From Lewinellaceae bacterium (GTDB lineage: Bacteria; Bacteroidota; Bacteroidia; Chitinophagales; Saprospiraceae), in assembly GCA_947476195.1 (NCBI GenBank), contig CANJPT010000004.1, positions 26,527 through 90,526 of the forward strand: 64,000 nt of DNA, read 5' to 3'. Of the stretch, positions 9,750 to 18,229 are shown in pieces. The notes under the pieces are model-generated. The model was not told the origin of the DNA. It saw nothing but the letters and a program-made list of their open reading frames with translations, and searched no databases. A program made the translations under genes and the position numbers. Position 1 is the stretch's first letter; the number at the start of each line of letters is the position of its first letter.

Positions 9750-11024
9750 TCATTCAGGCAGTTTTACTGCAAACCAGTTTTTATAATCGGAACAGAAAAC
9801 GGTTTTCCCATCAGAACTTACCGTCAATTGAGCAACAAGTTGTTCTCCATTAGGTGAAGCTTGCTGACTTTGATAGCATCCTGTTTCAATATCAAGGCTT
9901 ACCAGCTTATAGTTCTCTACAAAATAAAGACGTCCATTCCGGACAAAACTGCTCATCAATTCTGAAAGATAGTCGGTGGTAATGCTACTATTCCAGTACT
10001 TTTCTCCACTTAATGGATTAAGTGCTTCTATAAATGTATTCCCTTTATAAGCAAAGAGATGCCCTTCCCTCAGAATTAACTGGGTTGCTAAGGCATAAGG
10101 CTTGCTCCAAATTACATTGGCTGTTTTTGCATCCAAACAATTTACCCTTTCTTCTAATGGGAAATATACCCGTCCATCTTTAAGAATTACATTTCCTGCG
10201 TCTCTTCGGTAATACGTCCTTGTTTTCGAGGCCGGCGTAGTTACAGTCAGTCCGCTTTTAATTTCATGGCAAATCAGCCTGTAATCCTGATTTCCTATCG
10301 TTGTACTATAAGCAGATTCCATGCAACAAAAAAGAGTATCGCCATTGGGCAAAGTTTCTGTCACAGGATCTGATAATGGTCGAAGTGAAAATAGTATTTT
10401 TGTCCGCCGTCGGAGTATTTCCCGAAATTTATTTTCTTGTAAACTAAGCAGATAAACATATGAATCCACAGAGTCTATGGCTGTCGTGTTCGACTTTGCT
10501 AAGACAATAGCATACCCTTCCCCTAAGGCGAATACAGGATCAAGTACTACTTCTGCAGGCAGCTTACAGATTGCCTTTTCTTCAAGCGTATTTAGGTCAA
10601 ACTCAAAAAACGTATTGCTTCCCAAAGCCAGGTAGAAAAGATTCGATCCTGAAATTTGCGCATAATTATCCAAAAGGGATGCAGAGATGGTTTTCTACCA
10701 GAGTAATTCACCTGTTTTGCTGTCAAAGCAATTCAGTTTGTTGCTTGCATTCGATGAAGTCTGTTCTCCTGCTACCAAGATTTTATCTTCAAAGGCAATC
10801 GGGGAATGGGTGTACATGTTCTTTGACCAAAGCGAAGAGAGTATCGATTGGTCTATGGTTATTCCTTCGCAAGGAGCCTGAGGCGCTTCCATTTTTTTGC
10901 ATGAAGCGGAAAAGAGTACTGTAAGTAACAACCAAAAAATAAGGTATCTCAAAATGGTAATTAATTTAATGGGTGATAGTCCTGGTGTCGGTTTTTTTTC
11001 AAAGATAGTAAATGATCTGCCCAA
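9750..11024 (-). pseudogene. PQQ-like beta-propeller lipoprotein gene with in-frame TAG
   Basis: One reading frame runs from ~11024 to 9750 but is broken by a TAG at 10695-10697. Before the stop there is a lipoprotein signal (RYLIFWLLLTVLFSASC); translation may begin at TTG 10952, which gives a compact signal, or at 11024. Sequence before and after the stop joins smoothly as a propeller blade (CFDSKTGELLW, stop, KTISASLL), then blades such as CLDAKTANVIWSKPY and ALNPLSGEKYW follow for over 300 codons without a further stop. It resembles BamB/PQQ-repeat outer-membrane-associated propellers. A CAG to TAG change would explain the break (inference). It could be a recent pseudogene, a sequencing error or a recoded stop. 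Confidence 0.75.
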
Positions 11025-11226
11025 ATATGCCTATTTGCCAGTCCCCGCTTCTTTTTCCTGACAAATTTTTACTTTCCAGGCCACTTGATTCTGCCATTCC
11101 GTCAGATTTCTCTGCATGGCACAACGATTGATAATCACCCATTGTCTACTTAAAGTTAACTAGTGGCTGAATCAAATAAATACGTAACACCAATCAACCA
11201 ATCACTAAAATCTATTCAGACAAAAC

Positions 11227-13158
11227 ATGGGAAAGATAATTGGCATTGACCTCGGTACAACCAACTCCTGCGTCTCCGTAATGGTAGGCAATGAACCTAC
11301 CGTGATCGCCAACGATGAAGGCGCACGTACCACCCCTTCTGTAGTTGGCTTTATGGACAATGGCGAGCGCAAAATAGGCGCACCTGCCAAACGCCAGGCC
11401 ATCACGAATCCTACCCGTACAGTTGCTTCTATCAAGCGCTTTATGGGTATGCGTCACAGCGAATCAACTTCTGAAATAGGCCGTGTGCCGTATAAAGTTG
11501 TAAAAGGCGAAAACGACACCATTCGGGTCGATATCGACGGGCGACTCTACACACCGCAGGAAGTGAGCGCAATAACCCTGCAAAAAATGAAAAAAATTGC
11601 CGAAGACTACCTCGGCGAAACCGTTACCGAAGCAGTCATCACCGTGCCTGCTTACTTCAACGACTCTCAGCGCCAGGCAACGAAAGAAGCGGGTGCCATT
11701 GCAGGTCTTGATGTAAAGCGGATCGTGAACGAACCTACAGCAGCTGCGCTGGCTTATGGCCTCGACAAACGGGACAAAGACATGAAGATCGCTGTGTACG
11801 ACCTGGGTGGTGGCACCTTCGACATCTCGGTGCTCGAACTCGGCGGCGGTGTTTTTGAAGTAAAATCTACCAATGGTGATACACACCTGGGGGGCGATGA
11901 TTTTGACCAGACCATCATTGAATGGCTGGCGGATGAATTCAAACGTCAGGAAAATATTGACCTACGCAAAGACCCAATGGCGCTCCAACGCCTGAAAGAA
12001 GCGGCTGAAAAAGCTAAAATCGAACTTTCAAGCGGTGCAGAAACCGAGATCAACCTGCCTTATATCACGGCCGTGGACGGTGTGCCAAAGCACTTGGTGG
12101 TAAAACTCAGCCGTTCTAAATTTGAGCAGATGACCGACGCACTCGTACAACGTACGTTGGAGCCTTGTCGCAAAGCACTCAAGGACGCCGGCATGAAACC
12201 GAACGAAGTGGATGAGGTGATCCTCGTAGGCGGTTCTACCCGTATCCCACGAATCCAGGAAGAAGTAGAGAAGTTTTTTGGCAAAAAGCCTAACCGCTCT
12301 GTGAACCCGGATGAAGTGGTAGCCATCGGTGCAGCCGTACAAGGTGGTGTACTTAGTGGCACTGTTACAGATATACTCCTACTTGACGTGACCCCGCTTT
12401 CGTTGGGCATCGAGACCATGGGTAATATCTACGACGTGGTGATCGAAGCCAATACAACGGTACCAACCAAGAAATCAAAAACCTACTCTACGGCTTCAGA
12501 TAATCAGCCACAGGTTGAGATACATATCTTGCAAGGCGAACGTCCAATGGCACGCGATAACCGCTCAGTGGGTCGTTTCATCCTCAATGATCTTCCCCCG
12601 GCCCCTCGAGGTATTCCGCAGATTGAGGTCATTTTTGATATGGATGCAAACGGTATCCTGAGCGTAACGGCAGTGGACAAAGGCACCGGCAAACAACAGA
12701 ATATCCGCGTTGAAGCCAGTACAGGTTTGAGCAAAGAAGAAATTGCACGAATGAAGGCTGAGGCTCAAGCCAATGCTGAAACCGATCGCGAAACCCGCGA
12801 ACGGGCTGAAAAGCTCAACGCAGCAGACTCGCTAATTTTCCAGACAGAGAAGCAACTCAAGGAATTCGGCGATAAAGTATCGGCCAACCACAAGGAAACC
12901 ATTGAAAAAGCACTCAATGATCTCCGCGAGGCACATAAATCCCAGGACATCGCTCGTCTTGACACGGCGCAAGCCGCACTCACAGAGGCCTGGAACGCTG
13001 CAAGTCAGGAAATCTATGCCGCACAGCAAGCCTCCGGTGGTGGCAACCCTGCTGAAGGTGGTGCAGAAAATCCTTATGGTTCAGCCACGGGAGGCCCGGG
13101 TGGAGGTGCTGCTGGAACGGAGGCGCAGGACGTGGAGTTTGAGGAAGTGAAGAGCTAA
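11227..13158 (+). CDS. dnaK: Hsp70 chaperone DnaK
   Basis: The cytoplasmic ATP-dependent folding chaperone, at full length (643 aa). The ATPase domain shows [13 protein letters not shown] at the N-terminus, [13 protein letters not shown] near 190, and [14 protein letters not shown] near 335. The substrate domain begins after [15 protein letters not shown]. The lid ends in a Gly-rich linker and the acidic VEFEEVKS tail, close to the canonical EEVD-like end of bacterial DnaK. No grpE or dnaJ is adjacent, as is frequent in Bacteroidota. About 200 bp of non-coding DNA precedes it; no CIRCE-type inverted repeat was seen there. A terminator-like hairpin follows at 13189. Confidence 0.98.
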   Translation: MGKIIGIDLGTTNSCVSVMVGNEPTVIANDEGARTTPSVVGFMDNGERKIGAPAKRQAITNPTRTVASIKRFMGMRHSESTSEIGRVPYKVVKGENDTIRVDIDGRLYTPQEVSAITLQKMKKIAEDYLGETVTEAVITVPAYFNDSQRQATKEAGAIAGLDVKRIVNEPTAAALAYGLDKRDKDMKIAVYDLGGGTFDISVLELGGGVFEVKSTNGDTHLGGDDFDQTIIEWLADEFKRQENIDLRKDPMALQRLKEAAEKAKIELSSGAETEINLPYITAVDGVPKHLVVKLSRSKFEQMTDALVQRTLEPCRKALKDAGMKPNEVDEVILVGGSTRIPRIQEEVEKFFGKKPNRSVNPDEVVAIGAAVQGGVLSGTVTDILLLDVTPLSLGIETMGNIYDVVIEANTTVPTKKSKTYSTASDNQPQVEIHILQGERPMARDNRSVGRFILNDLPPAPRGIPQIEVIFDMDANGILSVTAVDKGTGKQQNIRVEASTGLSKEEIARMKAEAQANAETDRETRERAEKLNAADSLIFQTEKQLKEFGDKVSANHKETIEKALNDLREAHKSQDIARLDTAQAALTEAWNAASQEIYAAQQASGGGNPAEGGAENPYGSATGGPGGGAAGTEAQDVEFEEVKS

Positions 13159-13188
13159 GTTGATTTTAAGGCTTTTTGAAAATAACAG

Positions 13189-13219
13189 GCCGTCCGGAAT
13201 ACCATCCGGGCGGCTTTTT
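13189..13219 (+). terminator. Rho-independent terminator after dnaK
   Basis: The 10-bp arms GCCGTCCGGA and TCCGGGCGGC (one G-T pair) surround a 6-base loop and are followed by TTTTT. It lies 31 bp after the dnaK stop. Confidence 0.8.
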
Positions 13220-13232
13220 CATTTCCGGGCGG

Positions 13233-13240
13233 TATCTTTG
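13233..13240 (+). promoter_or_regulatory. -7 box TATCTTTG upstream of the DUF6913-like gene
   Basis: TATCTTTG matches the Bacteroidota -7 consensus TAnnTTTG exactly. It sits 20 bp before the ATG at 13260 and just after the dnaK terminator. No convincing -33 TTTG was found. Confidence 0.5.
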
Positions 13241-13259
13241 TGCCTCAACAGACAAAACT

Positions 13260-13787
13260 ATGCTTGCACTGCTCCGCGCCTTTCTGTTCAAAAAAGCCCT
13301 TCTCGATTTGTTGGCTTCCCAAAAACGCAGCCGTCAGGTACACACGATTGACAGCGCACGCACGATAGGGGTTCTGTTTGATGCAAGTGCTGAATCAACA
13401 CGCCGGGAAAGCCTGGAATTCCTAAAGTCACTCGAAAAGCAAGGAAAAAAAGTGTCTTCCCTTGGTTTTTTTAATGAAAGTAAATTGCCTGAAAATCAGC
13501 CTTTTGACTGCTTTTCTAAAAAGGAATGTTCTTGGATCGACCAACCCAAAAGCGAAAAAGCTGCAGATTTTACCAAACAAAAATTTGACCTGCTGCTTAT
13601 GCTAAATCCTGATAATCTTGCTCAGCTCGAATGGCTGGCAGCGCAATCACAGGCTGCGTTTAAAATTGGATTTGCTACCAGCCGCCCCAATGATTTTGAT
13701 ATTCAACTGGAAACACCAGAAGGTAAAGGCATTCGCTATTTTACGGAACAGCTTGCGCTTTATCTCGGAAAAATTGTCTTGAAATAA
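13260..13787 (+). CDS. DUF6913-like hypothetical protein
   Basis: A cytoplasmic protein of 175 residues, starting at ATG 13260; the open frame reaches back to 13176, but that part is the dnaK terminator and promoter. The N-terminus is a short basic helix (LRAFLFKKALLDLLASQKRS). An alpha/beta region follows with IGVLFDASAEST near 38-49, KFDLLLMLNP near 103 and AFKIGFATS near 128. The order and length recall the Bacteroidota DUF6913 family, often near dapA (recalled from memory, not searched). No catalytic motif is evident. The gene ends 70 bp before dapA on the same strand, so the two may be co-transcribed. Confidence 0.7.
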   Translation: MLALLRAFLFKKALLDLLASQKRSRQVHTIDSARTIGVLFDASAESTRRESLEFLKSLEKQGKKVSSLGFFNESKLPENQPFDCFSKKECSWIDQPKSEKAADFTKQKFDLLLMLNPDNLAQLEWLAAQSQAAFKIGFATSRPNDFDIQLETPEGKGIRYFTEQLALYLGKIVLK

Positions 13788-13857
13788 AAGTACCCCGGAA
13801 TGTGCTTTCGGTAAACATAAATCAGCATCGGAACAGCCTTCCGGAATTTATTATGGT

Positions 13858-14748
13858 ATGAGCATACAACAAAAACTGCGTGGCACGGGCGTTGCACTCG
13901 TCACACCTTTTAAAAACGGTGCGATTGACTGGGAAGACCTCGAACGTATCATCGAAAATGTCATTGCCGGAGGCGTAGAATTCCTCGTAAGTCTCGGTAC
14001 TACGGGCGAATCCACCACGACCACAGATACCGAACATCGTCAGATTATCGATTTTTCTATCAAAGTCAACAGAGGAAGAGTTCCTTTTGTCGCCGGTATT
14101 TTTGGCGGTAACAATACCGCTGCCATGGTGGAAAAGATCAAAGGTTTCAATTTCGATGGCATTGATGCAATCCTTTCAAGCAATCCGGCATACAACAAGC
14201 CCGGTCAGGAAGGCATTTTTCAGCATTACATGGCCCTGGCGGAAGCTTCGCCCCTGCCGATCATTATTTACAATGTACCCAGCCGAACCTCGTCGAATAT
14301 GACGGCGGAGACCACACTCCGGCTGGCCCATGGCTCTGATAAGTTCATCGCGGTGAAAGAAGCCTCTGATGACATTTATCAGATCATGAAGATTCTGAAG
14401 GGACGGCCGGATAATTTTCTGGTGTTTAGCGGAGATGATTTTATTACCCTGCCGCTGATTGCTGCCGGGGGCGATGGGGTGATCTCTGTGATTGCGAATA
14501 CCTTGCCTCGCCCGTTTACGGATATGGTAAGGGCTGCCTTGAGGCAGGACCTGGTCATGGCGCAAAAGTTGAATTTCAAGCTGCTGGAGCTCTATAAGGT
14601 CCTTTTTGCAGAAGGGAACCCGGTTGGCGTCAAAGCAGCCATGGAATTACAGGGATTGTGTAACCGGGAGGTTCGGCTGCCACTGGTGCCTATGAGTGAA
14701 CAAGGCGTTCATGCGATCATGGCGGAGCTGGAGAAGCTGGAACGATGA
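13858..14748 (+). CDS. dapA: 4-hydroxy-tetrahydrodipicolinate synthase
   Basis: This enzyme condenses pyruvate with aspartate semialdehyde in the first step of the lysine/diaminopimelate branch, which feeds peptidoglycan and lysine. It is a full-length TIM barrel of 296 residues. SLGTTGES spans 45-52 (pyruvate-binding TTGE at 48-51). YNVPSRT places Tyr138 and substrate-binding Arg143, and AVKEAS gives the Schiff-base Lys167. GDD near 190 is also conserved. The ATG at 13858 follows closely after an AT-rich leader. It is followed by tRNA-Leu, which has its own promoter-like box. Confidence 0.96.
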   Translation: MSIQQKLRGTGVALVTPFKNGAIDWEDLERIIENVIAGGVEFLVSLGTTGESTTTTDTEHRQIIDFSIKVNRGRVPFVAGIFGGNNTAAMVEKIKGFNFDGIDAILSSNPAYNKPGQEGIFQHYMALAEASPLPIIIYNVPSRTSSNMTAETTLRLAHGSDKFIAVKEASDDIYQIMKILKGRPDNFLVFSGDDFITLPLIAAGGDGVISVIANTLPRPFTDMVRAALRQDLVMAQKLNFKLLELYKVLFAEGNPVGVKAAMELQGLCNREVRLPLVPMSEQGVHAIMAELEKLER

Positions 14749-14773
14749 TTTTTTAGAAATATTAGGGCCTCGA

Positions 14774-14804
14774 TTTCGTAAAACGAATGGAAGCGATATC
14801 TTTG
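14774..14804 (+). promoter_or_regulatory. Promoter of tRNA-Leu
   Basis: A perfect -7 box TATCTTTG lies at 14797-14804. A TTTC at 14774-14777 is separated from it by 19 bp, close to the expected -33 spacing. The tRNA 5' end is 27 bases after the -7 box, leaving a short leader. Confidence 0.6.
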
Positions 14805-14831
14805 CACCCGCTTTGAAAAAAGCAAGTCACT

Positions 14832-14915
14832 GGCCACGTGGCGGAATTGGTAGACGCGCTACTTTGAGGGGGTAGTGTCCTTACGGATGTGCTGGTTCGA
14901 CTCCAGTCGTGGTCA
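14832..14915 (+). tRNA. tRNA-Leu (anticodon GAG)
   Basis: This folds as a type II tRNA. The 7-bp acceptor stem pairs GGCCACG with CGTGGTC (one G-T). The D-arm contains GGCGGAATTGGTAGACGC. The anticodon stem CTACT/GGTAG closes the loop TTGAGGG with anticodon GAG at 14866-14868. A long variable arm has GTCCTTACGGAT, and the T-arm is GCTGG-TTCGACT-CCAGT. The discriminator is A at 14915, and CCA is not encoded. It should read CUC and CUU leucine codons. Confidence 0.93.
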
Positions 14916-14919
14916 CATT

Positions 14920-14967
14920 AAAAAGAAATAGGGCATCGCTGTTATCAGTGATGCCCTATTCTTTTTA
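14920..14967 (+). terminator. Terminator after tRNA-Leu
   Basis: A long hairpin with arms around ATAGGGCATC and GATGCCCTAT, extended by AAAAAG on the left and CTTTTT on the right. It starts five bases after the tRNA and ends in a T-run, so it should stop transcription of the tRNA. The A-run on the left could serve as the T-tail for the opposite strand. Confidence 0.8.
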
Positions 14968-14970
14968 ATT

Positions 14971-15000
14971 TACGATATCCGATTTACGATATCGTAAATC
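14971..15000. repeat. Palindrome GATTTACGAT/ATCGTAAATC
   Basis: Positions 14981-15000 form a perfect 20-base palindrome, preceded by a partial copy (TACGATATCC). It sits 7 bp from the stop of the acyl-CoA dehydrogenase gene. The same GATTTAC/GTAAATC ends occur on the hairpin at 36498-36568, so the two may share an origin or a role as 3'-end structures. Confidence 0.6.
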
Positions 15001-15006
15001 AAAAAA

Positions 15007-16203
15007 CTACTCATACGCGGCAATCCCCGTAATATCCTGACCCGTGATCAACAGGTGAATATCATGCGTGCCTTCATAGGTAAGCACCGTCTCAAGGTTC
15101 ATCATGTGGCGCATAACAGGATACTCGTTCGTGATACCCATGCCGCCGTGGATCTGACGGGCTTCACGGGCCACCTCAAGGGCCATCATGACGTTGTTGC
15201 GTTTGGCCATGCTGACCTGAGCTGGGGTGTGTTTGCCCACATTGGCCAGGGTGCCAAGGCGCCAGGCAAGCAATTGAGCCTTGGTGATCTCCGTGATCAT
15301 TTCCGCCAGCTTCTTCTGGGTCAACTGGAATCCGCCAATCGGACGTCCAAACTGGATCCGTTCCTGGGAATAGCGCAGGGCTGAATCGTAGCAATCCAGG
15401 GCTGCACCGATCGCTCCCCAGGCAATGCCGTAACGGGCTTTGGTGAGACAGGAGAGCGGGCCTTTGAGACCTGTGACGCCGGGTAGTATGTTTTTCTTCG
15501 GAACGCGCACGTCTTCAAACACGAGTTCGCCGGTGATACTGGCGCGGAGGCTCCATTTGCCGTGAATTTCGGGCGCTGAAAATCCTTTCATCCCTTTTTC
15601 GACGATCATGCCGATGATCCTTCCTTCTTCATTTTTGGCCCAAACCACCGCAATATCTGCTACAGGCGAGTTGGTGATCCACATTTTTGAACCATTCAGA
15701 ATATAAGCATCGCCATCGTCTTTGATATTGGTCAACATGCCGTTGGGATTAGATCCCGCATCCGGTTCGGTCAGACCAAAGCAGCCGATAAATTCCCCTT
15801 TAGCCAGTTTCGGCAGGTAGTGACGGCGTTGCTCTTCAGAACCAAAACGATAGATGGGGTACATGACCAGCGAACCTTGCACTGAAGCCATAGAACGCAC
15901 GCCAGAATCGCCGCGCTCCAGTTCCTGCATGATCACGCCGTAGGCGATCTCGTCCATACCACCACAGCCATATTCAGCAGGGAGAGAAGGGCCAAATGCC
16001 CCGATCTCAGCCAGGCCCTTGAATAAATGGGTCGGACAAGCGGCGCGGTTGGAGTAATCTTCAATAATGGGACTGACCTCGGATTTCACCCATTGACGCA
16101 CCGCATCGCGGGCGAGCAGGTGTTCGGAAGTGAGCAGTTCGTCGACTCCGTAATAGTCGTGGTGTTGGTAGCGATCTTCGCGTGCAGTGCCGGGCTTTTG
16201 CAT
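15007..16203 (-). CDS. Glutaryl-CoA dehydrogenase-like acyl-CoA dehydrogenase
   Basis: A cytoplasmic FAD enzyme of 398 residues that oxidises an acyl-CoA. Features of the glutaryl-CoA dehydrogenase branch are GVRSMASVQGSLVMYPI near 100-117, the acyl-CoA dehydrogenase signature GCFGLTEPDAGSNP near 140, and the C-terminal TYEGTHDIH with the likely catalytic base Glu377. Glutaryl-CoA dehydrogenase converts glutaryl-CoA to crotonyl-CoA in lysine and tryptophan breakdown. An ALDH7-type dehydrogenase that could act earlier in the same route lies at 31292. It stands alone on its strand, with a promoter-like box at 16246. Confidence 0.9.
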   Translation of the reverse strand: MQKPGTAREDRYQHHDYYGVDELLTSEHLLARDAVRQWVKSEVSPIIEDYSNRAACPTHLFKGLAEIGAFGPSLPAEYGCGGMDEIAYGVIMQELERGDSGVRSMASVQGSLVMYPIYRFGSEEQRRHYLPKLAKGEFIGCFGLTEPDAGSNPNGMLTNIKDDGDAYILNGSKMWITNSPVADIAVVWAKNEEGRIIGMIVEKGMKGFSAPEIHGKWSLRASITGELVFEDVRVPKKNILPGVTGLKGPLSCLTKARYGIAWGAIGAALDCYDSALRYSQERIQFGRPIGGFQLTQKKLAEMITEITKAQLLAWRLGTLANVGKHTPAQVSMAKRNNVMMALEVAREARQIHGGMGITNEYPVMRHMMNLETVLTYEGTHDIHLLITGQDITGIAAYE

Positions 16204-16245
16204 GGTATGGCTCAGGAAAAATATTGGTTATGTAAAAATCGAACG

Positions 16246-16277
16246 CAAAAGTAAAGAAAGTTGTTGGAGACACGAAA
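16246..16277 (-). promoter_or_regulatory. Putative promoter of the acyl-CoA dehydrogenase gene
   Basis: On the minus strand, TACTTTTG (16253-16246) fits TAnnTTTG. TTTC at 16277-16274 lies about 20 bp upstream, similar to the tRNA-Leu promoter. The start codon at 16203 is ~40 bp downstream. Confidence 0.45.
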
Positions 16278-16412
16278 TAGACAAAACCCGGCCAACACCC
16301 TCCAACCCAAATGTCATTGCATGTGAAGACAGTTTTCTAAAGAATCCTTACCTTTATACCAGATCACTCTTTTACGCTTTACATTTATTCTATGTTTTAA
16401 AACACAACGGCT

Positions 16413-17153
16413 ATGAAAAATTTTCCGCAAAAATGGATGAGCGTCCTGCTCACATTTGCCTTCCCTGTTCTATTGTTGGCACAAAACAACGGACTTCACT
16501 ACGAAGTAAACCGCATTTATCCCTATTTATCTGTTTCAAAAGAACAGCTGAAAGCAGCCAACACCATCGCCGGGTTTAATCGGCATTTTAACCCCAGTTG
16601 GGTTCGGTCGTATGAATCAGTTACCGTTTCTACTATCATTCAGGGCAAATTGCAACAAGCGGTGAGCAACTCCGGCGTGCTCACGCCAGCCCAAAAAGTC
16701 AATCTGGATCGTGCGGATGCTGGCACGGAGATTTCAGTGCTGGTTCGGTATTTGCCTGAAAACACTTTGCAACAAAATGATATTCAGGAATTTGATTTTA
16801 CATTTTCAGTGAATCCCGACTACGAGGCAAGTTTTGCAGGAGGCCCGGAAGCCCTAATGCAGTATCTACAAGAAAAGGCCATTCAGTCCATTCCGGCAAA
16901 TCAATTTCAGGGCTTTGATATGGCGGCTGTCAAGTTTTCGGTGAACCAATCGGGCAATATTGTGGATGTGAGTATATTCCAGTCTACTAGATCAGCGGAA
17001 ATGGATCAAATTTTATTGGAAGCCATTCGCCAAATGACCACTTGGAAGCCTGCCACTTATGCCAACGGCATGACCGCACAACAGGAGTTTGCCCTCACCT
17101 TGGGCAACATGGAAAACTGTATGGTTAGCTTGCTGAATATCCGCAGGGATTAA
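16413..17153 (+). CDS. Secreted protein with TonB C-terminal-like domain
   Basis: An exported protein of 246 residues with a signal peptide (core VLLTFAFPVLLLA, ending at ~24). The first half has no recognised fold. The last ~80 residues resemble a TonB C-terminal domain: VKFSVNQSGNIVDVSIFQST, then EMDQILLEAIRQMTTWKPAT, then QQEFALTL. In classical TonB this domain contacts outer-membrane receptors, but here there is no N-terminal membrane anchor or proline-rich linker. It may therefore be a periplasmic TonB-C relative of the kind Bacteroidota carry in numbers. No receptor gene is adjacent. The 200 bp upstream is AT-rich and gene-free. Confidence 0.7.
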   Translation: MKNFPQKWMSVLLTFAFPVLLLAQNNGLHYEVNRIYPYLSVSKEQLKAANTIAGFNRHFNPSWVRSYESVTVSTIIQGKLQQAVSNSGVLTPAQKVNLDRADAGTEISVLVRYLPENTLQQNDIQEFDFTFSVNPDYEASFAGGPEALMQYLQEKAIQSIPANQFQGFDMAAVKFSVNQSGNIVDVSIFQSTRSAEMDQILLEAIRQMTTWKPATYANGMTAQQEFALTLGNMENCMVSLLNIRRD

Positions 17154-17169
17154 AGTTTTGTAGCATTGC

Positions 17170-17505
17170 TTACCATTCCCAACCTTCCATCCCTTCCAAT
17201 GGATCAGGTTTAATGTTGAGCTTGGTTTCAACACGTTGTTTCTGGCGTTCCAGAACCAGTCGTGCCAGACCAATGTGCGGCGGTTCAGGTGCATTGGGAT
17301 GCATCACAGGACGGATCTTTTCCTCCAGCACATCCAGTCGATAGAGCAGGCTCAGGATGTAATCCGGGCGGTGAATGAGCATTTCTTCAATGCGCTCAGC
17401 CAGCAAAGCCAATAATTCTGCTTCGTCGGCAGGTGGTGCGGCGGATTCCAGCTCGAAAGGACCCCGGACCAGCGCGGTGGTTTGTTGGAAAACATTGTCG
17501 GTCAT
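17170..17505 (-). CDS. Conserved-looking cytoplasmic protein (111 aa)
   Basis: A small soluble protein rich in Leu and Glu, predicted mostly helical: AELLALLAERIEEMLIHRP near 29-47, SLLYRLDVLEEKIRPVM near 52-68, and PEPPHIGLARLVLERQKQR near 73-92. It ends in an acidic, tryptophan-containing tail (EGMEGWEW). No signal peptide, cysteine motif or catalytic signature is present. I recall similar short proteins in other Saprospiria-like genomes but no function for them. It is convergent with the TonB-C-like gene and lies downstream of the MNT gene on the same strand, 130 bp away. Confidence 0.65.
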   Translation of the reverse strand: MTDNVFQQTTALVRGPFELESAAPPADEAELLALLAERIEEMLIHRPDYILSLLYRLDVLEEKIRPVMHPNAPEPPHIGLARLVLERQKQRVETKLNIKPDPLEGMEGWEW

Positions 17506-17635
17506 GGGGCAAAAGTACGGATTTTGGGGTTGTGTTGAGGAACAGGCACGAATTGGCCGCAGAACCTATGAGGTTTTAAAAAACCTATGGTATGTACAAA
17601 AGTCTACTTTCCCTGTTTCGAATACCCAAGCCTTG

Positions 17636-17941
17636 TCAAGCACAGATGAGATCTGAGGCTATTGATTTCAAAAACCCGGGGCGCAGGTGTGGGCCATTTC
17701 TCAGAATATCTACGGAACGTCCAAGGTGCGTTTTAAGATATTGCTGCAAACGCATTAGGTTTGAAAAATTCGGAGGCATTTCAACAAAAATATCAATGTC
17801 GCTATTGGGCCTTGCTACTCCCTTGGCGTAAGAGCCAAAAAGTCCAATAGTTTGACCCCCCATGTTCTGCTGAAACATAGCTTTATTGTCTTTCAAAAAC
17901 TGAAGGATTTCGGCACTTCCCATGGGTTGAATTTTGTACAA
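17636..17941 (-). CDS. MNT-type nucleotidyltransferase, no HEPN partner
   Basis: A protein of up to 101 residues with the minimal nucleotidyltransferase motif GLFGSYAKGVARPNSDIDIF (GSYAKG then DID, metal ligands). The start may be Met7 at 17923. MNT proteins commonly pair with a HEPN-domain RNase as a toxin-antitoxin system in which MNT AMP-modifies or neutralises HEPN. No HEPN-like ORF was found on either side: downstream there is only 130 bp before the 111-aa gene, and upstream is the truncated aminopeptidase copy. It is thus an orphan here, next to a rearranged region, which suggests loss of the partner (inference). Confidence 0.82.
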   Translation of the reverse strand: MYKIQPMGSAEILQFLKDNKAMFQQNMGGQTIGLFGSYAKGVARPNSDIDIFVEMPPNFSNLMRLQQYLKTHLGRSVDILRNGPHLRPGFLKSIASDLICA

Positions 17942-17956
17942 AAGTACAATATTCTT

Positions 17957-18118
17957 CTCAGATCAAAAACCGCCCATTCAAATAAATCCGCTCCCCATCC
18001 GCCCAGATCTCCCCGCCCTGGGTCATATCCGTGATCATATCCCAATGCACGGCAGATTCGTTTTTGCCGCCCGTTTGCAGGTAACTCTGCCCGACGGGTA
18101 TGTGAATACTCCTGATCT
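17957..18118 (-). pseudogene. Truncated 3' end of an M29 aminopeptidase gene (repeat copy A)
   Basis: Bases 17957-18080 are identical to 22443-22566, the stop and last ~41 codons of the intact aminopeptidase gene. A further ~38 bases (18081-18118) remain homologous but diverged, with a 3-base gap. On the minus strand the diverged part encodes RSIHIPVGQSYLQ against GSIHMAIGQSYLQ in the intact gene. Several of the differences are at third codon positions or are conservative, and the frame is kept. Beyond 18118 similarity stops. The fragment has no start. It forms the left member of a direct repeat pair that brackets two T9SS protein genes. Confidence 0.9.
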
Positions 18119-18229
18119 TTTTTTAAGCGCCCAAATGCTATTATTAGTCATTTCACGTTAAAGTTATTTTTAATTGGATTTCGATTATTACCTTTGAAAT
18201 GAACTTTTTTATCACTTAAATCGATTTTT

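Noticed and set aside
11041..11226. CIRCE operator upstream of dnaK
   Set aside because: No TTAGCACTC-N9-GAGTGCTAA-like inverted repeat could be found.
17506..17635. Possible HEPN toxin partner for the MNT gene
   Set aside because: Only 130 bp, no start with a helical RNase-like ORF or RxxxxH motif in any frame.
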